DNA from: Dyadobacter soli
GTDB lineage: Bacteria; Bacteroidota; Bacteroidia; Cytophagales; Spirosomataceae
Reading direction: 5' to 3'
Length of the DNA stretch: 64,000 nucleotides
Assembly (NCBI RefSeq): GCF_900101885.1
Contig: NZ_FNAN01000006.1
Coordinates: 124,001 to 188,000 of the forward strand
Shown: piece by piece, positions 42,517-52,363 of the stretch
How positions within the stretch are numbered: the stretch's first letter is position 1
How the letters are laid out: the number at the start of each line of letters is the position of its first letter
Made by a program: the position numbers and the translations under genes
The notes under the pieces: generated by a model
Seen by the model: only the letters and a program-made list of their open reading frames with translations
What the model was told of the DNA's origin: nothing
Database searches by the model: none

Positions 42517-43380
42517 ATGACTGAAAAGGAACTACGCTCAATATCAGGCTTTGCGCTATTCGGGATCGGGCTGCTGATGCTGTTTGCCGGCTCTTTCGTT
42601 TTTACCATGAACGGCGCGCCGCTAATGGGAGGACTTATCTTTGCTTCGGGCCTCGTCATCCTGCTAGGCCTCACGGTCATCAACCCGAACGAAGCGGTCG
42701 TAACCACATTTTTCGGCGATTATATGGGTACGATGAAGCAGAACGGACTCCGCTGGGTAAACCCGTTCTTCCGCAGGAAAAAAATCAGCCTGCGCGCCCG
42801 CAACCTGAACGGCCAGAAACTGAAAGTGAACGACAAGCTCGGTAACCCCATCGAAATCGCGGCGGTGGTCGTGTGGCGGGTGGGCGATACCGCGAAAGCT
42901 TCTTTTGAAGTGGATGATTACGTGAAATATGTCGAGATCCAGTCGGAAGCGGCGGTGCGGCATTTGGCAGGCATTTACGCTTACGACTCAATGGAAGACG
43001 AGGAAGCGAACATTCAGGAAGTAACCCTGCGAGACGGCAGCGGGAAGATCAACGAAATGCTGGAAGCGGAGCTGACCGAACGCCTGAGCCGGGCCGGTAT
43101 CGATGTCCTGGAATCGCGGATCAGCCACCTTGCGTATGCGCCCGAGATCGCGGGTGCGATGCTGCAACGCCAGCAAGCCTCGGCTGTGGTAGCGGCCCGT
43201 CGGCAGATTGTGAATGGTGCCGTGGGAATGGTGGATATGGCATTGGCCATGCTTTCCGAAAAGCAGATTGTGGAACTCGACGAAGAGCGGAAGGCCGCAA
43301 TGGTGAGTAATTTGTTGGTAGTTTTGTGCGGAGAGAAAGCGGCGACACCCATTTTGAACGCCGGAACATTGTATCCATGA
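42517..43380 (+). CDS. SPFH / Band-7 domain membrane protein
   Basis: The 287-residue protein has two N-terminal membrane segments (residues about 10-30 and 35-53) and an SPFH domain ([30 protein letters not shown], ...[45 protein letters not shown]). The family organises membrane microdomains and proteases. It ends one base before a ribbon-helix-helix gene, a pairing recalled from other Bacteroidota and Firmicutes genomes. Confidence 0.9.
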   Translation: MTEKELRSISGFALFGIGLLMLFAGSFVFTMNGAPLMGGLIFASGLVILLGLTVINPNEAVVTTFFGDYMGTMKQNGLRWVNPFFRRKKISLRARNLNGQKLKVNDKLGNPIEIAAVVVWRVGDTAKASFEVDDYVKYVEIQSEAAVRHLAGIYAYDSMEDEEANIQEVTLRDGSGKINEMLEAELTERLSRAGIDVLESRISHLAYAPEIAGAMLQRQQASAVVAARRQIVNGAVGMVDMALAMLSEKQIVELDEERKAAMVSNLLVVLCGEKAATPILNAGTLYP

Positions 43381-43381
43381 T

Positions 43382-43564
43382 ATGGCGGAGAAAAAAGCAT
43401 TTGTGTTGCGGATCAATCCTGATATGCTTAGGGAGCTGGAAACCTGGGCACAGCAGGATTTCCGCAGTTTGAACGGACAGATCGAGTTTTTGCTGAGCGA
43501 GGCATTGAAAAAACAAAGGCGCTCAAAATCAAAGGGAAACGACGAAGGCGGTGCAAAAGATTAA
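43382..43564 (+). CDS. Arc-family ribbon-helix-helix DNA-binding protein
   Basis: The 60-residue basic protein begins [44 protein letters not shown], the short strand and two helices of an Arc/MetJ ribbon-helix-helix. A flexible tail ([12 protein letters not shown]) follows. It is one base from the SPFH stop, so the two are made together. It might repress its own operon or recruit the membrane protein to a DNA site, but neither is shown. Confidence 0.82.
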   Translation: MAEKKAFVLRINPDMLRELETWAQQDFRSLNGQIEFLLSEALKKQRRSKSKGNDEGGAKD

Positions 43565-43620
43565 TTAAAAATGTTAAAATTGCACTTATATAGTTGTCGT
43601 ACTAATTTTTAAAAGCTCAC

Positions 43621-45801
43621 ATGAAGCAAATATTCAGGACACTTTCATTAACAATCCTTTCCTTTCAGCTTTTTGCGCAGATTCCCGACACATTTCAATG
43701 GCTACCAGATGGCAGCGGCTACCGCGATGCCGGTGATGGCCAGATTGTGGAAGTGACATTGCCTGCCAATCAGGAGAAAATAATCGTTTCGCCGGCGCAG
43801 CTTACTCCGCAAGGCGGCTCGCCATTGACAATCCGCAGCTACGCTATCAGCAAAGCGGGTGATAAAGTTTTGGTGTATACCAATACCAAACGCGTGTGGC
43901 GCTACGATACACGGGGCGATTACTGGGTGTACGACATTACCGCCAAGACTTTGAAGCAGCTTGGAAAAGGCTTGCCGGAGTCGTCGCTGATGTTTGCGAA
44001 ATTTTCGCCCGATGGCAAAAAAGTCGCGTACGTGAGCATGCATAATGTGTACGTGGAAGACCTCGCGAGCAGCGCGGTAAAACAGGTTACCACCGACGGC
44101 ACGGACCGCGTGATCAATGGTACATTCGACTGGGTTTACGAAGAGGAATTCGATTGCCGCGACGGTTTCCGTTGGAGCGACGACAGCAAGTCGATCGCTT
44201 ACTGGCAGCTTGATGCGCGCAAGATCCGTAACTTCTTGATGATCAATACTACGGATTCCATTTACTCATTCAATGTACCGGTAGAATATCCCAAGGTAGG
44301 AGAAACGCCTTCGCCGTACAAAATCGGGGTGGTGGACATTGCCACGGCGCAGACGAAATGGATGAATATCCCGGGCGATCCGCAGAATACCTACGTTCCG
44401 CGAATGGAATGGTCGGGTATGCCGAACGAGCTCGTGATCCAGCAGCTGAACCGCAAGCAGAACGAGAGCACATTGTTCTACATCAATACCGCAGACGGTA
44501 GCGCGAAGCCATTTTATAACGAAAAAGATGAAGCCTGGATCGATATCAAAAGCCGCTGGGAAAACGACCCGATGGGCTGGGACTGGATCAATGGAGGTAA
44601 AGAGTTTTTGTGGGTGAGTGAAAAAGACGGCTGGCGGCATACCTACCGCGTGAGCCGCGACGGCAAGAAGGAAACGCTCGTTACGGTGGGTAATTTTGAT
44701 ATGATCAGCCCGGTTCGCATCGACGAGAAGAACAATGCTTACTATTTCATGGCTTCGCCTGATAACGCCACGCAGAGCTATTTATACAAAACCACGCTCG
44801 ACGGCAAAGGCACACCGGTGCGCATTACGCCAGCCGATCAGGCAGGAACGCATGCTTACGATATTTCGCCTTTAGGTAAATTCGGGCGTCATCAGTTCTC
44901 AAATGCAAAAACATCGCCCCTGGTTGAATGGATTTCGTTCCCGAAACACGCTTCCATTGATCCTGGCAACTCGATTGCCCAGTCAAAGGACAAAATCAAT
45001 TCCTCGAAAGCGAACATCGAGTTCTTCCGGGTAAAAACCGACGAGGGCGTGGAAGTCGATGCGTGGATGGTGAAACCTACCAATTTTGATGCAAGCAAGA
45101 AATACCCGATCGTGTTCATGGTGTATGGCGAAGCGGCGGGTAGCACGGTGAAAGATGTTTGGGGAACCGGCCGTAACCGCTTGTACGCCGGCAGCATGGC
45201 CGACGACGGATACATTTACGCGTCCATCGATAACCGTGGTACGCCATCACCCAAAGGTGCGAAATGGCGCAAGGCGATTTACCGCAATATCGGCCGCATT
45301 AACATCAAAGACATGGACGGCGCTGCTACTGCGATGTTCAAACAATTTGCATTCATCGATACCAGCCGCGTGGCCGTACACGGATGGAGCGGCGGTGGTT
45401 CTTCCACTTTGAACCTGTTGTTCCAATATCCGCAGCATTTCAAAACCGGTATAGCCGTGGCAGCCGTGGCCAACCAGCTTACTTACGACAACATTTACCA
45501 GGAGCGCTACATGGGCATTCCGCAGGAGAACCGGGAAGATTTTGTGAAAGGATCACCGATCACTTATGCCAAAAACCTGCGCGGTAACTTGCTCTACATT
45601 CACGGAACCGGTGACGACAATGTGCATTACCAGAACGCTGAAATGCTTGTTAACGAGCTGATCAGGGCCAATAAGGTGTTCCAGTTTATGCCTTACCCGA
45701 ACCGTACGCACAGTATTTCGGAAGGCGAAGGCACCTCGCGGCATTTGCAATCGCTGTTTACGGATTATCTCAAAAAGAACTGCCCTCCGGGAGCGAAGTA
45801 A
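43621..45801 (+). CDS. S9 family dipeptidyl-peptidase IV-like exopeptidase
   Basis: The 726-residue exported protein has a signal peptide (LSLTILSFQLFAQ), an N-terminal beta-propeller domain (DPP-IV N) with FDWVYEEEFDCRDGFRWSDDSKSIAYWQLD, and a C-terminal alpha/beta-hydrolase domain. The catalytic triad is Ser590 (GWSGGG), Asp665 or 666 (TGDDNVHY) and His697 (RTHSI). The nucleophile motif GWSGGG differs from the more usual GxSYGG. The EE pair in VYEEEFDC recognises the substrate N-terminus in the family. It probably releases dipeptides in the periplasm. The next gene begins on its stop codon. Confidence 0.93.
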   Translation: MKQIFRTLSLTILSFQLFAQIPDTFQWLPDGSGYRDAGDGQIVEVTLPANQEKIIVSPAQLTPQGGSPLTIRSYAISKAGDKVLVYTNTKRVWRYDTRGDYWVYDITAKTLKQLGKGLPESSLMFAKFSPDGKKVAYVSMHNVYVEDLASSAVKQVTTDGTDRVINGTFDWVYEEEFDCRDGFRWSDDSKSIAYWQLDARKIRNFLMINTTDSIYSFNVPVEYPKVGETPSPYKIGVVDIATAQTKWMNIPGDPQNTYVPRMEWSGMPNELVIQQLNRKQNESTLFYINTADGSAKPFYNEKDEAWIDIKSRWENDPMGWDWINGGKEFLWVSEKDGWRHTYRVSRDGKKETLVTVGNFDMISPVRIDEKNNAYYFMASPDNATQSYLYKTTLDGKGTPVRITPADQAGTHAYDISPLGKFGRHQFSNAKTSPLVEWISFPKHASIDPGNSIAQSKDKINSSKANIEFFRVKTDEGVEVDAWMVKPTNFDASKKYPIVFMVYGEAAGSTVKDVWGTGRNRLYAGSMADDGYIYASIDNRGTPSPKGAKWRKAIYRNIGRINIKDMDGAATAMFKQFAFIDTSRVAVHGWSGGGSSTLNLLFQYPQHFKTGIAVAAVANQLTYDNIYQERYMGIPQENREDFVKGSPITYAKNLRGNLLYIHGTGDDNVHYQNAEMLVNELIRANKVFQFMPYPNRTHSISEGEGTSRHLQSLFTDYLKKNCPPGAK

Positions 45802-46547
45802 TGCTGAAAAAAATACTAGGCTCGATAGGCCTGGCGGTACTGTTACCGCTGGGCTGCCTCGCGCAGATCAGCGAGGGCACCAAGCAGAGCATCGCAACAG
45901 GAAAAGGACTGAATGTGCCGAGGTCGGGCGTTTTTTGGACTTCTCCTACCGAGCAACCCGGCGTGATCGGCGATTTTTATATCGATTCGCTTTGGCGCGA
46001 CGGTGATGTGAAACTGGTGAAGCCGGTTGCACAAATAGGCGGGCTCGAATCGGACACGATCGCAGGCGTCGAGATCCGTTATAATGTGCTGAATGATGAA
46101 CTGGAAGTGTTGGCGGATAAAGCTAAAAAGGACATCAGGGTAATTCGCGGCAGCCAGTTGAAAAGTTTCAAAACTAATAATGGCCTTGGCGAAGTAGAAT
46201 ATGTGAATCTCGCGAGCTTTGACCCGAACGGAGAGGCAAAAGGCTTCGGAGCGGTGCTGGCGTCCGGCAAGATCACGTTTGCGAGAGTGTATAAGACAAA
46301 GATTACCAAGCCGAACTACAATCCCGGCTTTGGTACCGGAGAAAAGAACACGGTCGTAAGGCTTACGACAGACTATTATCTGCTCTCAGGCTCGGGAGTT
46401 CAGAAAATCAGTTTAAGCAAAAAGAGCCTGCTGGCTGCCATGGCTGACAAAAAGCAGGAAGTAGAGCAATATTTGAAGGAAAGCAATCCGGACCTTAAAG
46501 ATGAGGCACAGGTAGCAAGTCTCATTCAATTTTATAACTCCAAATAG
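45801..46547 (+). CDS. Exported protein of unknown function
   Basis: The 248-residue protein has a signal peptide (SIGLAVLLPLGCLAQ) and a single mainly-beta domain with no family that I recognise. Its ATG overlaps the S9 peptidase stop by one base (TAATG), indicating translational coupling. The C-terminal tail (MADKKQEVEQYLKESNPDLKDEAQVASLIQFY) is helical and acidic. A terminator follows. Confidence 0.7.
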   Translation: MLKKILGSIGLAVLLPLGCLAQISEGTKQSIATGKGLNVPRSGVFWTSPTEQPGVIGDFYIDSLWRDGDVKLVKPVAQIGGLESDTIAGVEIRYNVLNDELEVLADKAKKDIRVIRGSQLKSFKTNNGLGEVEYVNLASFDPNGEAKGFGAVLASGKITFARVYKTKITKPNYNPGFGTGEKNTVVRLTTDYYLLSGSGVQKISLSKKSLLAAMADKKQEVEQYLKESNPDLKDEAQVASLIQFYNSK

Positions 46548-46584
46548 AAAGAGCCCTCCGGAACCGTTCCGAAGGGCTCTTTTC
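46548..46584 (+). terminator. Terminator after the S9 peptidase operon
   Basis: AAAGAGCCCT (46548-46557) pairs with AGGGCTCTTT (46573-46582), followed by T residues. It lies between convergent genes and may also end the M28 peptidase transcript at 46603. Confidence 0.85.
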
Positions 46585-46602
46585 TTGATATTCCTGCAAA
46601 AA

Positions 46603-48123
46603 TTACTTCCCGTATAACTTCTTGGCGGCCGGCTCGTACTTATCGCCAGCGCTCCATTGCGGTGCCGTTTTGCGGTCGGCGATCAGGCGCGTCGCGTAGG
46701 TGTACGCCTGACTGAATTTCAGCAGATAATTGAAATCGACCGTTTCGGGATGGTCGGTTACCTGGTGATAATTCTTCATAATGTCGCCATTGAATTCCTT
46801 GAAACCCGGCGTGAAGGTCGGGGCGGGAATGCCTTCTTTGGCAAAACTCACATTATCCGACCGGTCGAAAAGTCCCTGCTCCGGCGAAGGATCGGCGAAA
46901 ATGCCGAGGCCAAAAGCCTTGCAAGCTGCTTCGATCTCCGCGCGAGCGCCGGTGCGGTCGAGGCCCATTACCGAAACAATAGTAGTATCATTATAACCTG
47001 CACCGTCGGAATTGATATTGAAAATGCATTTGTTCAAAGGCATGATCGGATGCGACGCGTAGTACTTGCTGCCCAGCAAACCCACTTCTTCGCCGGTCAA
47101 TGCAACCAGAACAATCGAACGTTTCGGCGGGTTTTTGGCCAAAGCTTCCGCAGCGGTGAGCAATGCCGTTACGCCAAATGCATTATCGCGGGCGCCATTG
47201 AAAATGCTGTCTTCGGGCGTGTACGTCTGGCCGCCTTGCTTGCCTACACCCACGTGATCGTAATGCGCGGAGAGCAGAAGGTATTCTTCTTTCAGTTTCG
47301 GATCGGTACCGGGAATGTAGCCGGCGACATTGTAGCTGTAAACAGGCTTGGCCGCGCGTCCGGAAGTTTTGAAACTAACCTCCTTCACTGCACGCAATGC
47401 ACGGGCGAATTTGGCTTCCTTGCCATTTACCCAGGCATGCGGAATGGATTTCGTGGCAGTACCCTCTGCCAGCGAGATTTTTTCCCCTGCAAAAAACTTG
47501 CTTACCGTATTCCATGGAATAGGCGCATTGAAAAGCTCTATAACCGCAATAGCCCCTTTGTCCTGAGCGAGTTTGCGCTTTTCAGTTGAAGTAGCGATGA
47601 TTTCGGAGGGCGTCTGTGTTTCCGGCGTGCCGCTTTCAACCAATACAATTTTGCCCTTCACATCCAGTCCTTTGTAATCATCCCAGCTTTTGGCGGCATT
47701 TTCCAGACCAAAACTCGCATACACGATTGGTGCTTTCAGGTCCACCGCGTCGCCGGCCATTAACAGCCAGTCGGTGCCGCTTTTCATGATCTCGGCATCC
47801 GCGGCGATCTCGCCGCTGCCATTAGCACCCATTTTTTCGAATGGTACCCGCTGAAAGTAGCTCGAAGTACCGGTTTCGGCATTGCCTGGCACGGGTACCA
47901 CGCCCATTTTACGGAATTGCTCGGCAATGTAGCGGGCCGCTACGAAGTTCCCCTGCTCCCCTGTGCGCCTGCCCATGAGCTCGTCGCCCGCGAGGAAACG
48001 GATATGGGCTTCGGTTTCAGATTTTTTTACTTGAAATTCAGGTAATGACGAAGTCTTTTTCTGGGCGTCGGCGGGAAGGGTAAGGGCCAAACCGAGCGGT
48101 AACAGTAGTAATGATAGTTTCAT
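46603..48123 (-). CDS. M28 family zinc aminopeptidase
   Basis: The 506-residue exported protein has a signal peptide (LLLPLGLALTLPADA), a protease-associated insert, and the M28 catalytic core: AHYDH, GARDNAFGV, TGEEVGLLGS, NINSDG and YHQVTDH, providing the two-zinc ligands and the Glu base. The likely activity is removal of N-terminal residues from peptides in the periplasm. The S9 peptidase on the other side of the terminator may act on the same peptide pool (inference). Confidence 0.92.
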   Translation of the reverse strand: MKLSLLLLPLGLALTLPADAQKKTSSLPEFQVKKSETEAHIRFLAGDELMGRRTGEQGNFVAARYIAEQFRKMGVVPVPGNAETGTSSYFQRVPFEKMGANGSGEIAADAEIMKSGTDWLLMAGDAVDLKAPIVYASFGLENAAKSWDDYKGLDVKGKIVLVESGTPETQTPSEIIATSTEKRKLAQDKGAIAVIELFNAPIPWNTVSKFFAGEKISLAEGTATKSIPHAWVNGKEAKFARALRAVKEVSFKTSGRAAKPVYSYNVAGYIPGTDPKLKEEYLLLSAHYDHVGVGKQGGQTYTPEDSIFNGARDNAFGVTALLTAAEALAKNPPKRSIVLVALTGEEVGLLGSKYYASHPIMPLNKCIFNINSDGAGYNDTTIVSVMGLDRTGARAEIEAACKAFGLGIFADPSPEQGLFDRSDNVSFAKEGIPAPTFTPGFKEFNGDIMKNYHQVTDHPETVDFNYLLKFSQAYTYATRLIADRKTAPQWSAGDKYEPAAKKLYGK

Positions 48124-48213
48124 GACTGTTTTAAATGGGTTTCAAAAAGAAAATGTGAAGACGTAAGTTAGCCAGACATCTTCACATTTATATGTTGTGA
48201 TAATTGAAAATCC

Positions 48214-49197
48214 TTACCGTTTGTTCAATAGTAGAGCCGCTTCTTTGGCGAAATAGGTGAGAATGCATTTGGCACCGGCGCGACGGATGCTCGTGAGCAC
48301 TTCCATCATCGCACGCTCGCCATCGAGCCAGCCGTTTTGCGCAGCAGCTTTCACCATCGCATATTCGCCTGAAACGTTGTATGCGGCAATAGGGATGTCA
48401 AAGTTTTCGTCGAGCAGTCGGATGATATCCAGGTACGACAATGCGGGTTTCACCATCAGCATATCGGCTCCTTCTTCAAAATCCAGTTGTGCTTCCAGTA
48501 ATGCCTCCCGTTTGTTGGCGGGATTCATTTGGTAAGTCTTTTTATCCCCAAACTTCGGCGCCGATTCCAATGCATCGCGGAATGGGCCGTAGAATGCGCT
48601 GGCATATTTGGCGGAATACGACATAATGCTCACATCGGTGAATCCATGCGCGTCGAGGTGGCGGCGGATGAAGCCCACGCGGCCATCCATCATATCGCTC
48701 GGGCCGAGAATGTCGGCGCCCGCTTTGGCTTGCGCCAGCGACATATTTGCGAGGATTTCAAGCGTGGCGTCGTTCAGTATCTTGCCGTTTTCTACGAGTC
48801 CGTCGTGACCATCGGAGCTGTATGGGTCCATAGCCACGTCCGTCATGATCACGAGTTTAGGAAACTGCTCCTTAACCGCCGTGATCGCTTTCAGGTAAAA
48901 AGTATCTTCATGATAGCTTTCCGACGCGAAACGGTCTTTTTTACTTTCCGGATAATTGGGAAAAAGATCAATGGCTTTAATGCCGAGATCGGTCACTTCT
49001 TTGAGCTCTTCGAGCAGGTTATCGAGGGAATAGCGATAAATGCCGGGCATCGACTTCACCTCCGACTTCTGCCGGGTTCCATCGACAACAAACATGGGAA
49101 AAATGAAATCGGATACCTGCAAATTGGTTTCCTGCACCAGGTCACGCACACCTGCGGATTTTCTATTGCGTCGGGGACGACGGGATAATTCGATCAT
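48214..49197 (-). CDS. hemB: Delta-aminolevulinic acid dehydratase (porphobilinogen synthase)
   Basis: HemB condenses two aminolevulinate molecules in haem synthesis. The 327-residue protein (start ATG at 49197; the ORF extension to 49224 is not family-like) has SYSAKYASAFYGPFRDA and MLMVKPALSYLD with the two active-site lysines. The metal loop DVAMDPYSSDGHDG has Asp and Ala in place of the Zn-binding cysteines, so it is the Mg-dependent type. It stands alone here without other hem genes. Confidence 0.96.
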   Translation of the reverse strand: MIELSRRPRRNRKSAGVRDLVQETNLQVSDFIFPMFVVDGTRQKSEVKSMPGIYRYSLDNLLEELKEVTDLGIKAIDLFPNYPESKKDRFASESYHEDTFYLKAITAVKEQFPKLVIMTDVAMDPYSSDGHDGLVENGKILNDATLEILANMSLAQAKAGADILGPSDMMDGRVGFIRRHLDAHGFTDVSIMSYSAKYASAFYGPFRDALESAPKFGDKKTYQMNPANKREALLEAQLDFEEGADMLMVKPALSYLDIIRLLDENFDIPIAAYNVSGEYAMVKAAAQNGWLDGERAMMEVLTSIRRAGAKCILTYFAKEAALLLNKR

Positions 49198-49240
49198 GAT
49201 ATTGACAGTCGGCGATCGGCACAAGGCCGTCGGCTTTTAT
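49198..49240. repeat. Second copy of the REP-like GC-rich intergenic repeat
   Basis: CAGTCGGCGATCGGC followed by GGCCGTCGGC lies just outside the hemB start. The words are shared with the repeat in the leuD-cimA gap (26351-26426). Confidence 0.6.
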
Positions 49241-49299
49241 GGAAGCTTATTGAAATACTTTAAAGAAAAACCCCACAAAGAAACGCAGAGTTTCCTAAA

Positions 49300-49400
49300 C
49301 CACTCCCTTTTTCCAAACCACTCCCATTCTTACCTGCGCGTTCCTCCCTTTCCTCCATTCTCCCGTTCCTCCCTACGTGGGCCGCCCTTCCTTTCTTTCA
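49300..49400 (+). other. Pyrimidine-rich tract between hemB and the response regulator
   Basis: About 100 bases are mostly C and T on the plus strand (CCACTCCCTTTTTCC, GTTCCTCCCTTTCCTCC, CCGTTCCTCCC, CCCTTCCTTTCTTTC). There is no reading frame with support. Such tracts can form unusual DNA structures. Confidence 0.55.
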
Positions 49401-50084
49401 ACCAACCATCAACTTAAACCCTTCCCCATGCAAATTCATAATCTGGATCGAAGGGTCCTGGCGGAGGTATTTGCGGAGCTTGGTAATGTAGACGTCCATG
49501 CTTCGCGCATTGAAATAGGAATCGTCGCCCCAAATGGTTTTCAATGCAAAGCTGCGGCTGATAGGCTGGTTGAGATTTTGGCAAAACAACCGGAGCAGCT
49601 CCGATTCCTTGCTCGTCAAGCGTGCAGAAGTTTCGCCGATGGATAATTGCTGATGGTTATAATCAAAAGTATACTCGCCAATCCGGAACATTTTGGTCTC
49701 TTCCTGCTGGTCATTCTGGCGGGTATAGCGCCGGAGAATGGCCTGGATGCGCATGAGCAGCTCCTCGCGGTCGAAAGGCTTGGTAACATAATCATCCGCC
49801 CCTACCCGGAATCCCTGCATCGTATCCTCCTTCATCGACTTCGCCGTTAAAAAAATAATAGGCACATCTCGTCCACTCATACGCACCTCTTTTGCGAGCG
49901 AAAAGCCGTCTTTTTTGGGCATCATCACGTCGAAAATGCACAAATCATATTCTTTATCCACAAAATGCTGCCAGCCTTTCTGCCCATCAGTAGCAAGGTC
50001 GGTAGGAAAGCCTTTATCGGTCAGATATTCCTGAAGAAGCATTCCGAGGTTGGCGTCGTCTTCAACGAGTAAAAGATTGGGCAT
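49398..50084 (-). CDS. OmpR/PhoB-family response regulator (orphan)
   Basis: The 228-residue protein has a receiver domain with phosphoacceptor Asp52 in LCIFDVMMPKKDG, the TAKS and VTKPF residues, and a winged-helix DNA-binding domain (SKESELLRLFCQNLNQPISRSFALKTIWGDDSYFNARSMDVYITKLRKYL). I start at the ATG at 50084 (MPNLLLVEDD). No histidine kinase gene is adjacent, so the partner is elsewhere. Confidence 0.93.
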   Translation of the reverse strand: MPNLLLVEDDANLGMLLQEYLTDKGFPTDLATDGQKGWQHFVDKEYDLCIFDVMMPKKDGFSLAKEVRMSGRDVPIIFLTAKSMKEDTMQGFRVGADDYVTKPFDREELLMRIQAILRRYTRQNDQQEETKMFRIGEYTFDYNHQQLSIGETSARLTSKESELLRLFCQNLNQPISRSFALKTIWGDDSYFNARSMDVYITKLRKYLRQDPSIQIMNLHGEGFKLMVG

Positions 50085-50258
50085 TTGGAAAACGGGTAAA
50101 TCGGTTAGGTTTGCAAGATACGACATCCCGGCGCGGGGTGGGTTGGCCTGTGAATAACAGAATTCAGGAAAAATTGCTGAATGGTTACATCCTGCGTAAA
50201 TTAACCCGATAAAACTAGCGATCTTTCGAATCTCTGAAACCTTCTTAATTCATAAAAA

Positions 50259-51278
50259 ATGTTAAAATTCATCCTATGGGTCGCCGCGATCCTCGTGATC
50301 CTCGGTGTCGTGTACATTTCCGGGCCCAAAGTGCCGGAAGCACGCCTTACGCCTGTTTTACCCACTGTTACCAGTGACCTCGTGAAGCTGGAAGAAGAGG
50401 TAAACCGTACCGAAAAAGCCACGCCGCTCCTGAAACCGGACAACGAGGCGCGCATTGTGTGGGCGAACGACAGTTTGAAGCAGAAAACCACATACAGCAT
50501 CGTGTACATCCACGGATTCGGCGCCAGCTGGGCCGAGGGCGATCCTGTTCATAAAGATCTTGCGAAAAAATACGGGGCCAACCTTTACCTCGCGCGTATG
50601 CACGACGCCGGTATCGCAGATACGAATGCATTGGACGACCTCACTCCTGCCAATTTCCTCGCGGGAGCGAAGCGTGCGCTGGCGATCGGGAAGGTTTTGG
50701 GCGACAGTGTGATCGTGATCGGTACTTCGGCGGGCGGGCTGCTTTCCGTTTACCTGGCCGCTACCCATCCGGAAATCAAAGGGCTGGTGCTCTACTCGCC
50801 TTGTATGGCCATTGCCAACCCGGCCATGAAGCTCGTAACCGGCCCATGGGGCCAGCAGATCCTGCATAAGGTGATGGGTACCCACAATATGGGCAAAGAT
50901 TCTATTCCGGCGCAGGCGCAGTTCTGGTTGCAGGGTTACCATACCAATGGCCTTACTACGTTGCAGCAGATGATCGACGCCATTGCGCGGCCTGAGATCT
51001 TTGCGGAAGTGAAAATGCCGGTTTTTGTGGGATATTATTACAAAGATGAGGAGCACCAGGATAAAGTGGTGTCTGTGAAGGCGATCCGCAAAATGTTTGA
51101 GGGACTCGGTACACGGGCTGAGCTGAAAGAGGAAATGGCATTTCCGGAAACCGGTGACCATGTGATCGGCTCGCATTTACGGTCGAAGGATGTAAAGAGC
51201 GTGTACGAGGCCACTGACCGGTTTTTTCAGGAAAAGCTCCATTTGAAACCAGTAGAAAACCTTATTGCCCAGCCTTGA
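50259..51278 (+). CDS. Membrane-anchored alpha/beta-hydrolase
   Basis: The 339-residue protein has an N-terminal membrane anchor (FILWVAAILVILGVVYI) and an alpha/beta-hydrolase core with oxyanion motif HGFG (85-88), nucleophile Ser157 in GTSAGG, an acidic residue in the DEEHQDKVV region and His in GDHVIGS. The family covers carboxylesterases, lipases and peptidases, and the substrate is not evident. It stands alone. Confidence 0.85.
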   Translation: MLKFILWVAAILVILGVVYISGPKVPEARLTPVLPTVTSDLVKLEEEVNRTEKATPLLKPDNEARIVWANDSLKQKTTYSIVYIHGFGASWAEGDPVHKDLAKKYGANLYLARMHDAGIADTNALDDLTPANFLAGAKRALAIGKVLGDSVIVIGTSAGGLLSVYLAATHPEIKGLVLYSPCMAIANPAMKLVTGPWGQQILHKVMGTHNMGKDSIPAQAQFWLQGYHTNGLTTLQQMIDAIARPEIFAEVKMPVFVGYYYKDEEHQDKVVSVKAIRKMFEGLGTRAELKEEMAFPETGDHVIGSHLRSKDVKSVYEATDRFFQEKLHLKPVENLIAQP

Positions 51279-51389
51279 ACGGGTACAGGAAGGCCGTTAC
51301 GGGCGCGGATATTGTGGTTAAACCCGCTAAAAATGCTTTACTTTGCCGGCTTGAACAGACATCCTAATTAATCAACAATAAAAGGAAAC

Positions 51390-52220
51390 ATGGCTTACGG
51401 TTTATTAAAAGGAAAAAGAGGAATTATATCGGGGGCATTGGACGAAAACTCCATTGCCTGGAAAGTAGCGCTGAAAGCGAGGGAAGAAGGTGCCACGTTT
51501 GTACTGACCAACGCACCGATCGCGATGCGTATGGGCGCTATCAATGATCTGGCGAAGCAATGCGACGCTGAGATTATCCCTGCCGATGCTACTTCCATGG
51601 AAGATATCGAGAACCTTTTTACCAAATCGACCGAGATCCTCGGCGGCAAGATCGACTTCGTATTGCATTCGATCGGAATGTCGCTGAATGTGCGCAAAGG
51701 CAAGTCCTACGGTGACCTGAACTACGACTGGTTCCAGAAAGGCCTGGATATTTCGGCCATTTCGCTGCACAGATTTTTGCAGGTAGCCGAAAAACTCGAC
51801 GCGATCAACGACTGGGGATCGGTTGTGGCATTATCCTACATTGCGGCCCAAAGAACCTACTCATTCTACAATGATATGGCTGAGGCCAAAGCGATGCTCG
51901 AAAGCATTGCCCGCAGCTACGGTTACCGTTACGGAAAAGCTAAGAATGTGCGCGTGAACACCATTTCGCAGTCGCCTACCAAAACGAAGGCCGGCTCGGG
52001 TATCGAAGGTTTCGACGCATTCTATGATTTCGCGGAAAAAATGAGCCCGCTGGGCAATGCTTCGGCGGATGATTGCGCTAATTACGCGATCACGCTCTTC
52101 TCCGACCTCACCCGTTTCGTGACGATGCAGAACCTGTACCACGATGGCGGCTACTCTTCGACCGGTATTTCGGAAGAACTCGTGACGATGATCCAGCAGC
52201 AGGCACAGCAGCAGCAATAA
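51390..52220 (+). CDS. fabI: Enoyl-[acyl-carrier-protein] reductase (FabI type)
   Basis: FabI catalyses the last step of each fatty-acid elongation round. The 276-residue protein has the Rossmann start GKRGIISGALDENSIAW, HSIGMS and the FabI catalytic pair Tyr160-x6-Lys167 (YNDMAEAK), with another Tyr at 150 (LSY). The C-terminus is extended by a run of Gln (QQQAQQQQ). No other fab genes are adjacent. A terminator follows. Confidence 0.95.
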   Translation: MAYGLLKGKRGIISGALDENSIAWKVALKAREEGATFVLTNAPIAMRMGAINDLAKQCDAEIIPADATSMEDIENLFTKSTEILGGKIDFVLHSIGMSLNVRKGKSYGDLNYDWFQKGLDISAISLHRFLQVAEKLDAINDWGSVVALSYIAAQRTYSFYNDMAEAKAMLESIARSYGYRYGKAKNVRVNTISQSPTKTKAGSGIEGFDAFYDFAEKMSPLGNASADDCANYAITLFSDLTRFVTMQNLYHDGGYSSTGISEELVTMIQQQAQQQQ

Positions 52221-52242
52221 TCATTCAGGCTAAATATTCAGG

Positions 52243-52280
52243 AACCCTTCAAGGCACGCGTTTTGAAGGGTTTTCTTTTT
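52243..52280 (+). terminator. Terminator after fabI
   Basis: AACCCTTCAA (52243-52252) pairs perfectly with TTGAAGGGTT (52263-52272) and is followed by TTCTTTTT. Confidence 0.88.
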
Positions 52281-52363
52281 GTACTAAAATAAATGCGTAT
52301 ACACACCGTTTCGCGTTGTGTAATGTTTGAAGGATCGATTAGTTTAGCCAAATAAATCCACCT

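Noticed and set aside
46657..47589. A 310-residue plus-strand frame opposite the M28 peptidase
   Set aside because: Antisense to a gene with complete catalytic motifs.
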